Positions 43,408 to 52,296 are shown, numbered from the stretch's first letter. The stretch is 64,000 nt of DNA from Tunturibacter gelidoferens (GCF_040358255.1 NZ_CP132938.1:4588001-4652000); one strand, 5' to 3'. Notes: generated by a model not told the origin, from the sequence alone. Program-made: numbers and translations.

Positions 43408-43730
43408 CGAAAACTCTCAGACCCTTTCGTAAACAGCCACCAACAGATCAAACTGTGAGTAGCGATAATGGCACTTATAGTCAAAACCTTATGGGAAGAC
43501 CGTTCGCTTAGAAGTCCGTACAGCGGCCATTGCAATAGTGCTAGAACAAATACGACAACAGTCGCGCCCACATAATCCCCAATCGCTAGACAAGCGAAAG
43601 GCAAAATCAACCGAGCAAGGACGTAGTTGCCATGTCCTGCGCCGGACGAAACAAATCCGCTCACGACGGCGACAGGAGCTATCAAGCTGCCTGACGCTAG
43701 AAATGGATGATCGCGTAGCCATTTCTTCAC
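43404..43730 (-). CDS. Small membrane protein embedded in the leucine operon
   Basis: A 108-residue protein with three hydrophobic segments (SGSLIAPVAVVSGFVSSG, LARLILPFACLAIGDYVGATVVVFVLALLQWPLYGLL, VLTISAIIATHSLICWWLF). It starts at a GTG that overlaps the carboxylase stop (GTGA) and ends in an ATGA overlap with HMG-CoA lyase, so it is locked into the operon. I recognise no family. AT content is higher than in the neighbours. Could be a transporter piece or an insertion; role unknown. Confidence 0.7.
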   Translation of the reverse strand: MKKWLRDHPFLASGSLIAPVAVVSGFVSSGAGHGNYVLARLILPFACLAIGDYVGATVVVFVLALLQWPLYGLLSERSSHKVLTISAIIATHSLICWWLFTKGSESFR

Positions 43731-45439
43731 GTCTGCAAAACCCCCGGATTAAACCTCGCCACCTCCGGATTCAAACTAGCCGCCTCCAATGCCGTCATCA
43801 AAACCTCCCGCGTCTTCACCGGATCAATAATCGAATCGATCCAAAGCCTAGCCGCCCCATACCTCGGATCGGCCTGCGCATCATACGAGGACTTAATCTC
43901 GTCATACAGCGCCTTCTTCTCCGCATCCGACAGCACCTTCCCTCCACGCTCCATCTGCTTTGCGCGCACTTCAGCCAAAGTGTTCGCCGCCGAAGCCCCA
44001 CTCATCACCGCATACCGAGCCGTAGGCCACGCAAACAAAAACCGCGGATCATAAGCCTTCCCACACATCGCATAGTGCCCCGCCCCAAAGCTCCCGCCCA
44101 CAATCACGGTAATCTTCGGCACCACACTCGTACTCACCGCCGAAACCATCTTCGCCCCAGCACGAATAATCCCGCTCCACTCCGCATCCTTCCCCACCAT
44201 GAACCCATTCACGTCATGCAGAAAGATCAGCGGCACCAGACTCTGATTGCAATCCATAATGAACCGCGCCGCCTTCTGCGCACTCTCCGTATAGATCACC
44301 CCGCCAAACTCCGTCCTCTTCTCCCCAGCCTGCGGCCCCACCGCCACCGTCTGCGACTGGTGCATCTTCTGATTCGCCACAATCCCCACGGCCCGCCCAC
44401 CAATCCGAGCATACCCACACAACACCGTCCGCCCAAACTCCGCCTTGTACTCATCGAACTCGCTACGATCCACAATCCGCGCAATCACCTCGCGCATATC
44501 GTAAACATTGCTCGCAGCCTTCGCCGGATCGGGATCGATCAGCCCATACAAATCCTCCGCCGCAAACTTCGGCGCGTCCTTCCCCCCGTCATACTCGATA
44601 ACACTAAACGGAGCCTTGGCCGGCGAACCGATCTTTCCCACCAGAGAACGTAACCGTGCTAGGCACAGATGATCATTCGGCTCCTTGAAGTCCACGGTGC
44701 CCGAGATCTCCGCATGCATCGCCGCCCCGCCCAGCTCCTCGGCGTCCGTCTTCTGCCCAATCGCCGCCTGCACCAGCGACGGCCCCGCCAGAAACAACCC
44801 CGACCCCTCCGTCATCAACACCGTATCCGTCATCACCGGCAGATAGGCACCACCCGCCACGCACATCCCCATAATCGCGGTAATCTGCGGTACCCCCAGC
44901 GAACTCATCACCGCATTGTTGCGAAACACCCTGCCAAAGTCATCCGTATCCGGAAACACATCCTCTTGCAACGGCAGAAATACCCCGGCTGAATCCACCA
45001 GATACAAAGTCGGAATCCGGTTCTCCAGCGCAATCGTCTGCGCCCGCAGCACCTTCTTCGCCGTCATCGGAAAAAACGCCCCTGCCTTCACCGTAGCGTC
45101 ATTCGCCACAATCATGCACAGCCGCCCACTCACCCGCCCCAGCCCAGTCACCACACCCGCCGCCGGAGCCCCGCCATACTCGCCATACATCCCATACGCC
45201 GCCCAAAGCCCAAGCTCCAGAAACTCACTGCCCTCATCCAGCAACAACGCCAGCCGCTCCCGCACCGTCAGCCGACCCTTTGCCTTCTGAGCCTCTGCCG
45301 CCTTCGCCCCGCCACCCAGCCGAATCTCGTCCTCCGAAACCCGCAAAGCCGCCATCAATACCTGCAACGCTGCACGATTCGCTCCAAACCGCGCCGCCTT
45401 CACATCCAGCTTCGACCCCAACGCACTCTCCAACTTCAA
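43727..45439 (-). CDS. Acyl-CoA carboxylase beta subunit, probable methylcrotonoyl-CoA carboxylase
   Basis: A 570-residue carboxyltransferase with the crotonase-like double domain: GRLTVRERLALLLDEGSEFLELG at the start, LYLVDSAGVFLPLQEDVFPD and VFRNNAVMSSLGVPQIT in the first half, and the acyl-CoA-binding AKMVSAVSTSVVPKITVIVGGSFGAGHYAMCGKAYDPRF second half. The length and PLQEDVFPD motif match MCCase beta better than propionyl- or acetyl-CoA carboxylase. With HMG-CoA lyase and the hydratase it completes leucine catabolism. The biotin-carrying alpha subunit and isovaleryl-CoA dehydrogenase are not in the window. First gene of the operon. Confidence 0.93.
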   Translation of the reverse strand: MKLESALGSKLDVKAARFGANRAALQVLMAALRVSEDEIRLGGGAKAAEAQKAKGRLTVRERLALLLDEGSEFLELGLWAAYGMYGEYGGAPAAGVVTGLGRVSGRLCMIVANDATVKAGAFFPMTAKKVLRAQTIALENRIPTLYLVDSAGVFLPLQEDVFPDTDDFGRVFRNNAVMSSLGVPQITAIMGMCVAGGAYLPVMTDTVLMTEGSGLFLAGPSLVQAAIGQKTDAEELGGAAMHAEISGTVDFKEPNDHLCLARLRSLVGKIGSPAKAPFSVIEYDGGKDAPKFAAEDLYGLIDPDPAKAASNVYDMREVIARIVDRSEFDEYKAEFGRTVLCGYARIGGRAVGIVANQKMHQSQTVAVGPQAGEKRTEFGGVIYTESAQKAARFIMDCNQSLVPLIFLHDVNGFMVGKDAEWSGIIRAGAKMVSAVSTSVVPKITVIVGGSFGAGHYAMCGKAYDPRFLFAWPTARYAVMSGASAANTLAEVRAKQMERGGKVLSDAEKKALYDEIKSSYDAQADPRYGAARLWIDSIIDPVKTREVLMTALEAASLNPEVARFNPGVLQT

Positions 45440-45582
45440 ATCCTCCGCTGACCGCCATTCACAAAAGCTCGCCAGCCTAGCATCTTAGCCGCACATTAGG
45501 TTCACCGTCTTGTCCGAAGACGTGTACCCTATCTTCGAACTGAATCCAGACATAGTTCAGACATCTTCCACGGAGACACGGA

Positions 45583-46056
45583 ATGAACCTCCGCACCAAC
45601 CTCGCACAGTTGATTCTGATCTCCAGCGTGCTTCTCCTGCCTGCCGGCGCTCTCGCGCAAACTCCCACCGCCGACCTCGATAAATCCATCGACCTCTCCG
45701 TCGGAAGCCACGTCAAAGTTCAGCAACTCCTCTTCAACCTCCAGCAAGCCGTCGCTAAGCACAACCCCGCTGCCGTCGCTGCCCTCGTTCACTATCCCAT
45801 CAAGGTCAACCCCGGCAAGCGTCCCATAACCATCAAATCTCCAAAAGCCTTCATCAAGGACTATGACCGCATCATCACCTCCGACATCTCATCGGTCATC
45901 CTGAAACAAAAGTACGAGGCTCTCTTCGTCAACTCCCAGGGCGTCATGCTCGGCGACGGCGAAGTCTGGATCACCGGCTTCTGCCTCGATAAAAACTGCA
46001 AAAGCTCCGACATAAAAATCGGCACCATCCAGGACACCACAAACCTCAAACCATAA
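45583..46056 (+). CDS. Exported protein of unknown function, possibly NTF2-like
   Basis: A 157-residue protein with a signal peptide (LILISSVLLLPAGALAQ). The mature part starts with an amphipathic helix (VKVQQLLFNLQQAVAKHNPAAVAALV), then strands YPIKVN and VWITGFCLDKNC, a layout like NTF2/DUF4440-type proteins. Two Cys close to the C-terminus could form a disulfide. No clear function. Single gene divergent from the leucine operon. Confidence 0.7.
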   Translation: MNLRTNLAQLILISSVLLLPAGALAQTPTADLDKSIDLSVGSHVKVQQLLFNLQQAVAKHNPAAVAALVHYPIKVNPGKRPITIKSPKAFIKDYDRIITSDISSVILKQKYEALFVNSQGVMLGDGEVWITGFCLDKNCKSSDIKIGTIQDTTNLKP

Positions 46057-46110
46057 GCATTAACGCAGGCAGCAATGTCAGACTTATTTCATGTCCAATG
46101 ACGCCGGGTG

Positions 46111-46138
46111 CCCCATATCTCGATTTTGAGATGTGGGC
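46111..46138. repeat. Hairpin upstream of the nicotinamidase gene
   Basis: CCCATATCTC and GAGATGTGGG form a 10-bp stem with a six-base loop and one T-G pair, inside a block that reads GGGTGCCCC then later GTCCGAAGGACG. Resembles a REP-type palindrome between two genes on the same strand rather than a T-tailed terminator. Confidence 0.55.
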
Positions 46139-46191
46139 ATCGTCCGAAGGACGACCGTAGTCTTCACCTGTTGCACTACCATCAAGTCACC

Positions 46192-46827
46192 ATGCAACTC
46201 CAACCCACCGACGCGCTCTTAGTCATAGACCTCCAAAACGACTTCATGCCCGGCGGTACCTTGGCCATCGCAGACGGCAACGCCATAGTCCCCCTCATCA
46301 ACGCCCTCGCAAAAAAGTTCGACCACGTCATCCTCACCCAGGACTGGCACCCCACCCAACACATCTCCTTCGCCACCACCCACGCCGCAACTCATGCGAG
46401 CGCCCAGCCCTACGAGACCATCCAGGCCCCCTACGGTCCCCAGACACTCTGGCCCGAACACGTCCTGCAACACACCGAAGGCGCAGCCTTCCATCCCGCC
46501 CTCCACATCCCCCACGCCGAACTCATCCTCCGCAAAGGGTTCCGCCGCCACATCGACAGCTACTCCGCCTTCCTCGAAAACGACCACGCCACACCCACCG
46601 GCCTCGCCGGCTACCTCCGCGAACGCAACCTCACCCGCCTTTTCCTCTGCGGCCTCGCCTACGACTTCTGCGTCCGCTACTCCGCCCTCGACGGCCACGC
46701 CCTCGGCTTCGAAACCATCGTCGTCGAAGACGCCACCCGCCCCGTCAACCTACCCGGCTCAGTCGCAGAAACCAATGAAGCCCTAGCCGCCGCCGGCATT
46801 CCGCGCATAGCATCTAACACGCTGTGA
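46192..46827 (+). CDS. pncA: Nicotinamidase (PncA-type cysteine hydrolase)
   Basis: A 211-residue isochorismatase-fold amidase. Catalytic triad motifs: LLVIDLQNDFMPGGTL (Asp13), LRKGFRRHIDSYS (Lys) and GLAYDFCVRYSALD (Cys). Metal-binding TQDWHPTQHISFA matches PncA (D-x-H...H). It deamidates nicotinamide to nicotinate for NAD salvage. The ATG at 46192 begins the fold; the frame continues upstream across a hairpin without protein character. The next gene overlaps its stop with GTGA. Confidence 0.94.
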   Translation: MQLQPTDALLVIDLQNDFMPGGTLAIADGNAIVPLINALAKKFDHVILTQDWHPTQHISFATTHAATHASAQPYETIQAPYGPQTLWPEHVLQHTEGAAFHPALHIPHAELILRKGFRRHIDSYSAFLENDHATPTGLAGYLRERNLTRLFLCGLAYDFCVRYSALDGHALGFETIVVEDATRPVNLPGSVAETNEALAAAGIPRIASNTL

Positions 46828-47177
46828 CCGAGCAGCCCTGGATCGCCACCGAAGCCACCGTCACCACCTGCCGCTACCAGTCTCCCGGCCTCAGCATCCT
46901 GGCCTTCGGCTTCCAGAACCGCGAAAAGTTCCGCATCTCCTTCGACTACTACGCACACGGCCGCCTCTACTCCGACGAGTTCCAATCCCCCATCGCTGTC
47001 CCCCAGAACGAGCACATCTCCATCACCTATAACCCGCTCCATCCCGAGCAAAACAGCCGTAGCCATCGCTCCGTCACCACACCCAACCCAACCCGGCCAC
47101 CGATCCTAATCATCGGCATCATCGGTTCCATTTTTCTCTCGCTCTTTTGGCTAGCCATCCTCCGCGGCTGCCACTAA
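46824..47177 (+). CDS. Small protein with C-terminal membrane anchor, DUF3592-like
   Basis: A 117-residue product. GTG start inside the pncA stop (GTGA). The beta-rich first half (ATVTTCRYQSPG, RISFDYYAHGRLYSDEF, ISITYNPLHPEQNSRS) resembles DUF3592-type domains; the C-terminus is a transmembrane helix (ILIIGIIGSIFLSLFWLAIL). Presumably co-transcribed with pncA. Function unknown. Confidence 0.7.
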   Translation: MTEQPWIATEATVTTCRYQSPGLSILAFGFQNREKFRISFDYYAHGRLYSDEFQSPIAVPQNEHISITYNPLHPEQNSRSHRSVTTPNPTRPPILIIGIIGSIFLSLFWLAILRGCH

Positions 47178-47200
47178 CGCACGGATCACACTGGCCACGA

Positions 47201-47809
47201 TCAGAGTTGACCGTCCAGCCCCAGCTCTCCGGCCCGCGCCTGCATCGCCCGCAGACAATTCCCCACATGCTCCTCCACGCTCACCCCAAGCAGCACCGCG
47301 CCATCGGTAATATCCTCCCGCTTCACCGCCCGCGCAAACGCCTTGTCCTTCATCTTCTTCTTCACGCCCGCAACCTCGACCTCATGAATCGACTTCGAAG
47401 GTTTCACCAGCGCGCAAGCCGTCAAGAAACCCGCGAGCTCATCACACGCAAACAGCGCCTTATCCAGGTACGACTCCCGCGGCGTTCCCGAGTAGTCCGC
47501 GTGCGCCAAGATCGCATGCAGCACCTCCTCCGGCCATCCCAGTTCGCGCAAATGGCTCACGCCAACAAACGGATGTTCCTCGAGCGTCGGATGCCGCTCA
47601 TAGTCCATATCATGCAGCAGCCCAGCGCTCGCATATCGCTCCACAAACGACGAAGCCTCCTCCCCTTCAAGCCCCAACCGCGAAGCCTCCATCGCGCCAT
47701 AAGACTGCGTACAAACCGAGACTGCCAACCCATGCTTCCGCAGACTCTCGCCCTTGGTCCACTCTTCTAGCAACGCCAGCGCCTGCACTCGACCAAAACC
47801 ATCGCTCAT
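47201..47809 (-). CDS. HD-domain phosphohydrolase
   Basis: A 202-residue HDIG-type hydrolase. HD motif: SAGLLHDMDYERHP with the metal-binding His-Asp, an upstream LRKHGLAVSVC His and ILAHADY further on. Relatives are predicted phosphohydrolases acting on nucleotides. The ATG at 47809 follows a strong GGAGGAG ribosome-binding site; the frame extends upstream but lacks signal. Converges on the pncA operon. Confidence 0.88.
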   Translation of the reverse strand: MSDGFGRVQALALLEEWTKGESLRKHGLAVSVCTQSYGAMEASRLGLEGEEASSFVERYASAGLLHDMDYERHPTLEEHPFVGVSHLRELGWPEEVLHAILAHADYSGTPRESYLDKALFACDELAGFLTACALVKPSKSIHEVEVAGVKKKMKDKAFARAVKREDITDGAVLLGVSVEEHVGNCLRAMQARAGELGLDGQL

Positions 47810-47973
47810 CAAAAACTCCTCCTCTCCAAATCTAACGCGGCCGCCTACCGCCTTCCGAAGCAGCAAGCAAGTTACCACTTAGGTTCCTTTCCTGTTTTTT
47901 TAGGCTTTTGTGGATTTGTCTGCGGTTTTTTTGTTGACTCACCCGAGTCCCAGTGTCAATCTAGGCACATCAT

Positions 47974-47992
47974 ATGTTCCGTTATCGGACAT
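47974..47992. promoter_or_regulatory. Imperfect palindrome upstream of the XRE regulator
   Basis: ATGTTCCG (47974-47981) and CGGACAT (47986-47992) are complementary except for one extra base, separated by TTAT, about 45 bases before the regulator start. A candidate autoregulatory operator for the downstream XRE protein; unproven. Confidence 0.35.
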
Positions 47993-48035
47993 GTGCTGGG
48001 TCCTTGCTCTGGGTCCCTTCGCTACAACAAAACTT

Positions 48036-48569
48036 ATGGCAACCATGATGGCACCTGTCGAACAACGTGAGGTCCTGCGTTGCGACCACTGCAGTTTGGT
48101 GCAGTTCCGGACAGCAAATGCGCTGTGCCGCCGCTGCCACAAATGCCTCGAGGTCGAAGAGCCCGAACCCGCTCCAGCACCACTGGCGCTGGTTCCCCCA
48201 CCATCAACCCAAGAAGGCGGCCTGCAAGTAGCCCGCGCCGTTAGAGACCTGCGCCACGTGCGCAATCTCTCGCAGCGTCAGCTCGCAGCTCGCATGGGAG
48301 TGCCTCGCACCTACATCTCTAAGATCGAGAATGGCAAAGCCATGCCGACCCTGTCTTCTCTCGATCGCCTCGCTCGCGCTCTCCAGGTCGACATCTCCGC
48401 CCTGCTGCGCGACTCCAACACCCGCCATCGCGACGAGACCGCGGTCCTCATGACCGACCCCTTCCTCGCCGAGATCGCCATGTACACATCGCAGCTCGAC
48501 GATCTGCAACGTTCCATCTTCCTCAACCATGTTCGCGAGTTGGCTGCAGGACGCCGCCGTACTGCCTGA
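48036..48569 (+). CDS. XRE-family regulator with N-terminal zinc ribbon
   Basis: About 177 residues. An N-terminal treble-clef/zinc-ribbon pair of CxxC (LRCDHCSLVQF, ALCRRCHKCL) is followed by a Pro/Ala linker and a Cro/C1 helix-turn-helix (LRHVRNLSQRQLAARMGVPRTYISKIENGKAMPTLSSLDRLARAL), then a helical tail. Probably a DNA-binding regulator that may sense a metal or redox state. The first of several closely placed ATG codons (48036, 48045, 48048) was chosen; no ribosome-binding site decides. Next gene uppS. Confidence 0.85.
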   Translation: MATMMAPVEQREVLRCDHCSLVQFRTANALCRRCHKCLEVEEPEPAPAPLALVPPPSTQEGGLQVARAVRDLRHVRNLSQRQLAARMGVPRTYISKIENGKAMPTLSSLDRLARALQVDISALLRDSNTRHRDETAVLMTDPFLAEIAMYTSQLDDLQRSIFLNHVRELAAGRRRTA

Positions 48570-48863
48570 ACCGCAGCTCGTGCGTAGTTAAAACCTCCAG
48601 GGAGAGCAACACCACTGTGGTGATGCTCTCCTCTCCGCTCGATCTTCTCTTCAGCCCGTTCTCTTTGTACTCGCTACGAATCTCTCAGCGTCAGAAGCTC
48701 GCTAAACCCTCTGCAATCCGAAGATGCGTTGGCTCGCAACCTCGACGAAAAATTACATCTGCGGATTCCCCCAACCACTCTCGCTTTTCTGGCTCTGCAA
48801 AACCGACGTCCTTCGTTGCGCGCCCACCAACGGTGTGCTAGCGTCAATATCTGCGAGGTCGCT

Positions 48864-49850
48864 TTGCGCGCATCAACACCCCTTCCGAACTCCAGCCGCG
48901 TTCCCAATCGCAGCCATGAGCTCTCTGCCGAAGAGCAGAGCGTATACCGAGAGCTGGATCCAGCCAAAATTCCGCAACACGTCGCCATCATCATGGACGG
49001 CAACGGCCGCTGGGCCGGAAAACGCGCCCTCAAGCGCTTCCTCGGTCACCAGAAGGGCGCCGAATCCGTCCAGTTCGTCGTAGAGACAGCCTCCCGCATC
49101 AATCTTCCCTGGCTCACCCTCTACGCCTTCTCGCTCGAGAACAACCTGCGCCGCCCTAAGTCTGAGGTCAGCTTCCTCATGAAGCTGCTCAAAAGCTACC
49201 TCGTAGGAAACGTCAAGCGGATGAACGATAACAACGTCCGCATGGCCTACATCGGTCGCACGCACGACCTGCCGCAGGAAGTCCAGGACACCATGCAGTG
49301 GGCCTCGGAGTCCACCGCAAAGAATACCGGCACCACTCTCACCCTCGCTCTCAACTACGGCGCCCGATCCGAGATCGTCGATGCCGTCCGCACCATCCTC
49401 ACCGACCTCACCACCGAAGCCCACACCCGCGGCTGCTCCGTCGATGACCTCCTCGGCGCCGGTGCCCTCGAGTCCCTCGACGAGCCCACCATCGCACGCG
49501 CCCTCTACACCGCGCACATGCCCGACCCCGATCTCGTCATCCGCACATCAGGCGAACAGCGCATCTCCAACTTCCTGCTCTGGCAGATCGCCTACTCCGA
49601 GATCTTCGTCACCGATCGCCTCTGGCCGGACTTCAACGGCCTCCACCTCCTCGAAGCCATCAACGCCTACCAGCATCGCGAGCGCCGCTTCGGTGGCCTC
49701 GGCGAAAGCTTCACCGACGAAGATCTCAACAACCTAGAGCCCGCGGATGAAGTAGCCGCAGAGATTAAGGACCACCTCATCCCCAAATCGGACGCCAAAG
49801 TCGAGAACAAATCAGAAATAAAGCCCGACGCCGTCCTTACCCGCCACTAG
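48864..49850 (+). CDS. uppS: Undecaprenyl diphosphate synthase
   Basis: Cis-prenyltransferase that builds the C55 lipid carrier of cell-wall and LPS synthesis, cytoplasmic face of the membrane. Motifs: HVAIIMDGNGRWAGKR (catalytic Asp, P-loop-like), GHQKGAESVQFVVE, YAFSLENNLRRP, and RTSGEQRISNFLLWQIAYSE for IPP binding. No ATG exists upstream of the core; the TTG at 48864 has GAGG five bases before it and gives 328 residues, longer N-terminally than usual (about 250). A further TTG at 48729 is possible. The C-terminal tail of about 25 residues is Lys/Glu-rich. First gene of the uppS-cdsA-dxr-rseP cluster. Confidence 0.93.
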   Translation: MRASTPLPNSSRVPNRSHELSAEEQSVYRELDPAKIPQHVAIIMDGNGRWAGKRALKRFLGHQKGAESVQFVVETASRINLPWLTLYAFSLENNLRRPKSEVSFLMKLLKSYLVGNVKRMNDNNVRMAYIGRTHDLPQEVQDTMQWASESTAKNTGTTLTLALNYGARSEIVDAVRTILTDLTTEAHTRGCSVDDLLGAGALESLDEPTIARALYTAHMPDPDLVIRTSGEQRISNFLLWQIAYSEIFVTDRLWPDFNGLHLLEAINAYQHRERRFGGLGESFTDEDLNNLEPADEVAAEIKDHLIPKSDAKVENKSEIKPDAVLTRH

Positions 49851-49851
49851 C

Positions 49852-50175
49852 CTAAAGCAACCTGCGCGGACTTTCAGATGCGATGGTCTCAGGCCGCTGC
49901 TTCAATCCACGCACAAACTCCCCAAGCGCCGGACGAATCGCCGCAAACATAGGATCGTTGCGCTCCATCAGCGCTACCTCTGAGACCAACTTTAGCCCAA
50001 CTCCCAGCGACGCAACCGTATGGCTGTCGAACGGCAACCAAGCCCGCATCCTCTCCACAATTCCCAGAATATCGTCGTGGTTCGCAGTCTCGAACGACAG
50101 TGTCCGTCCCTCCACCGGCTCTCCCTTCGCTCCAGTCAGCGCCTCCACCGTGATCTTGTAACGGTAAGAGTTCAT
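49852..50175 (-). CDS. DUF3861 family protein
   Basis: A 107-residue cytoplasmic protein matching DUF3861: YRYKITVEALTGAKGEPVEGRTLSFETANHDDILGIVERMR and FDSHTVASLGVGLKLVSEVAL. Function unknown. ATG at 50175 is one base after the padR stop, so both genes are translationally coupled. Convergent with uppS, whose stop lies two bases away. Confidence 0.85.
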   Translation of the reverse strand: MNSYRYKITVEALTGAKGEPVEGRTLSFETANHDDILGIVERMRAWLPFDSHTVASLGVGLKLVSEVALMERNDPMFAAIRPALGEFVRGLKQRPETIASESPRRLL

Positions 50176-50176
50176 C

Positions 50177-50779
50177 TCAAGCCCTCTCAATCTGCTTTGC
50201 AGCAGCGTCAATGATGTCTGTAATCGCGTGAATCTGTTCCGTCGTCAGCGGACCCTTCTTCATCCGCAGCGCCATCCGGAAGTTCTCCACCGCGCGTTCA
50301 ATCTGAGGAGAACGACCACTCCCCTGCTCGCTGCGAGCATGGTCCATCCTCGCGAAGATCGCATCCACCACCGCTTTATTCTCAGCCAGTGACTTCGACC
50401 CCTCCTCCGTGATCGTATAAAGCTTGCGCGCGCCCTCGGAGACCACGGTCGCGTGTCCCATCTCCTCCAACATCGTCAGCATCGGATACACAACCCCCGG
50501 ACTCGGCGCGTACACCCCGCCCAGTCGCTCCTGGATCGACTTGATGATCTCGTATCCATGGCTCGGCTTCTCCGCAATCTGCTGCAAAATCACGTAGCGA
50601 AGATCGCCCGCCCCAAAGAACCGCATCGGCCCTCCACGTCCCCCGCGAAAGCCATGTCGTCCTCCGCCAAAGTCGCCAAAACCGCCTCGTTGATTGTCCC
50701 TGTGTCTCTCACCACGCCCTTCTTCTGTGCCATGGCAACCTCTGTAGTGCTCGTGTAAGTGTTCGTGTAGTTTTCTCAT
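50177..50779 (-). CDS. PadR-family transcriptional regulator
   Basis: A 200-residue regulator with a His/Gly/Arg-rich N-terminal extension (about 50 residues, with HEHLHEHYRGCHG) and a winged-helix PadR domain: LRYVILQQIAEKPSHGYEIIKSIQERLGGVYAPSPGVVYPMLTMLEEMGHA, then the C-terminal dimerisation helices. The His-rich stretch could bind metal. It is divergent from cdsA and preceded by a strong palindrome overlapping its own promoter, suggesting autorepression. Co-transcribed with the DUF3861 gene. Confidence 0.94.
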   Translation of the reverse strand: MRKLHEHLHEHYRGCHGTEEGRGERHRDNQRGGFGDFGGGRHGFRGGRGGPMRFFGAGDLRYVILQQIAEKPSHGYEIIKSIQERLGGVYAPSPGVVYPMLTMLEEMGHATVVSEGARKLYTITEEGSKSLAENKAVVDAIFARMDHARSEQGSGRSPQIERAVENFRMALRMKKGPLTTEQIHAITDIIDAAAKQIERA

Positions 50780-50785
50780 GGCTGG

Positions 50786-50815
50786 ATATTACTAAGATAT
50801 ATCTTGATAAGTCAA
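50786..50815 (-). promoter_or_regulatory. padR promoter, apparently leaderless
   Basis: On the minus strand TTGACT (50810-50815) as -35, an 18-base spacer and TAATAT (50786-50791) as -10, only seven bases before the padR ATG. The transcript would start at or next to the start codon, so translation may be leaderless. Confidence 0.68.
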
Positions 50816-50821
50816 GATATA
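50798..50821. promoter_or_regulatory. Palindromic operator, probably for PadR
   Basis: Perfect inverted repeat TATATCTTGA - TAAG - TCAAGATATA, 10 bp arms and 4-base spacer, overlapping the padR -35 box. PadR proteins bind dyads of this sort (ATAT...ATAT types). Also lies about 47 bases upstream of the cdsA start. Confidence 0.75.
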
Positions 50822-50867
50822 AAATAAAATAATCTTGACGACTCCGATATATTCTGTTCAGGACTTC

Positions 50868-51731
<864 letters not shown>

Positions 51732-51750
51732 CGGCACTCCAAACGTTCTC

Positions 51751-51900
51751 GCACTTGCCGTTGTCCGCCTTTGCACTTTCCGTGTCCGCCTTTGCACTTT
51801 CCGTGTCCGCCCTTTGCACTTTCCGTGTCCGCCCTTTGCACCTGTGTCCGCCCTTTGCACTTGCCATTGTTCGCCTTTGCACTTGCCGTTGTCCGCCTTT
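51751..51900. repeat. Tandem array of seven 19-22-bp units
   Basis: Seven head-to-tail units of consensus GCACTTTCCGTGTCCGCC(C)TTT; five units are 22 bases, one 21 and one 19. The last unit runs straight into the GTCATCCTGAGCG REP-like module. No spacers, so not a CRISPR. Confidence 0.9.
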
Positions 51901-51969
51901 GCTGTCATCCTGAGCGCAGCGAAGGATCCCGACACACTCATACCCACCCATACCGTTCCACCCTTTCTG
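51894..51969. repeat. REP-like direct repeat, left copy
   Basis: Shares 39 identical bases, starting CGCCTTTGCTGTCATCC, with 52499-52537, followed by a further similar ACCCACCCATACCGT block. Its core GTCATCCTGAGCG-AGCGAAGGATC is a type of repeat familiar in several bacterial phyla. Flanks the GIY-YIG gene on the left. Confidence 0.88.
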
Positions 51970-52002
51970 CGAAAACAACCCGTTTTTCCCCACAAAACAA
52001 CC

Positions 52003-52296
52003 ATGCCAGAAGGCCACGTCTATATCCTCGGCAGCCGCACCGGAACCCTCTACACCGGCGTTACTAGCAGATTCGACCAGCGCCTCTTCGAGCACAAAAA
52101 CGGCATCAAATCCACCTTCGCCAGCAAATATCATTGCAACCGTCTTTTCCTGCACGAGCGTTTCGGCGACATCCGATCAGCCATAGCCCGAGAAAAAGAA
52201 ATAAAAGGCTGGACCCGAGCCAAAAAACTAGCTCTCATCCTCCAGCAAAACCCTGACTTCAAAGACCTCGCCGCCCAATACGGCTGGCAATCCTAA
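52003..52296 (+). CDS. GIY-YIG nuclease-family protein
   Basis: A 97-residue single-domain protein. GIY-YIG landmarks: HVYILGSRTGTLYTGVT (modified GIY and YIG strands), catalytic-Arg region SRFDQRLFEHKNG, and AIAREKEIKGWTRAKK with the catalytic Glu. Belongs to the small UPF0213-like group whose cellular role is unclear. It lies between two direct copies of a REP-like sequence and near two tandem arrays, and it separates cdsA from dxr. Possible mobile or repair function; not established. Confidence 0.9.
   Translation: MPEGHVYILGSRTGTLYTGVTSRFDQRLFEHKNGIKSTFASKYHCNRLFLHERFGDIRSAIAREKEIKGWTRAKKLALILQQNPDFKDLAAQYGWQS

Noticed and set aside
51751..51900. Possible CRISPR array
   Set aside because: Units of 19-22 bp follow each other without spacers and no cas gene is near; it is a simple tandem repeat.
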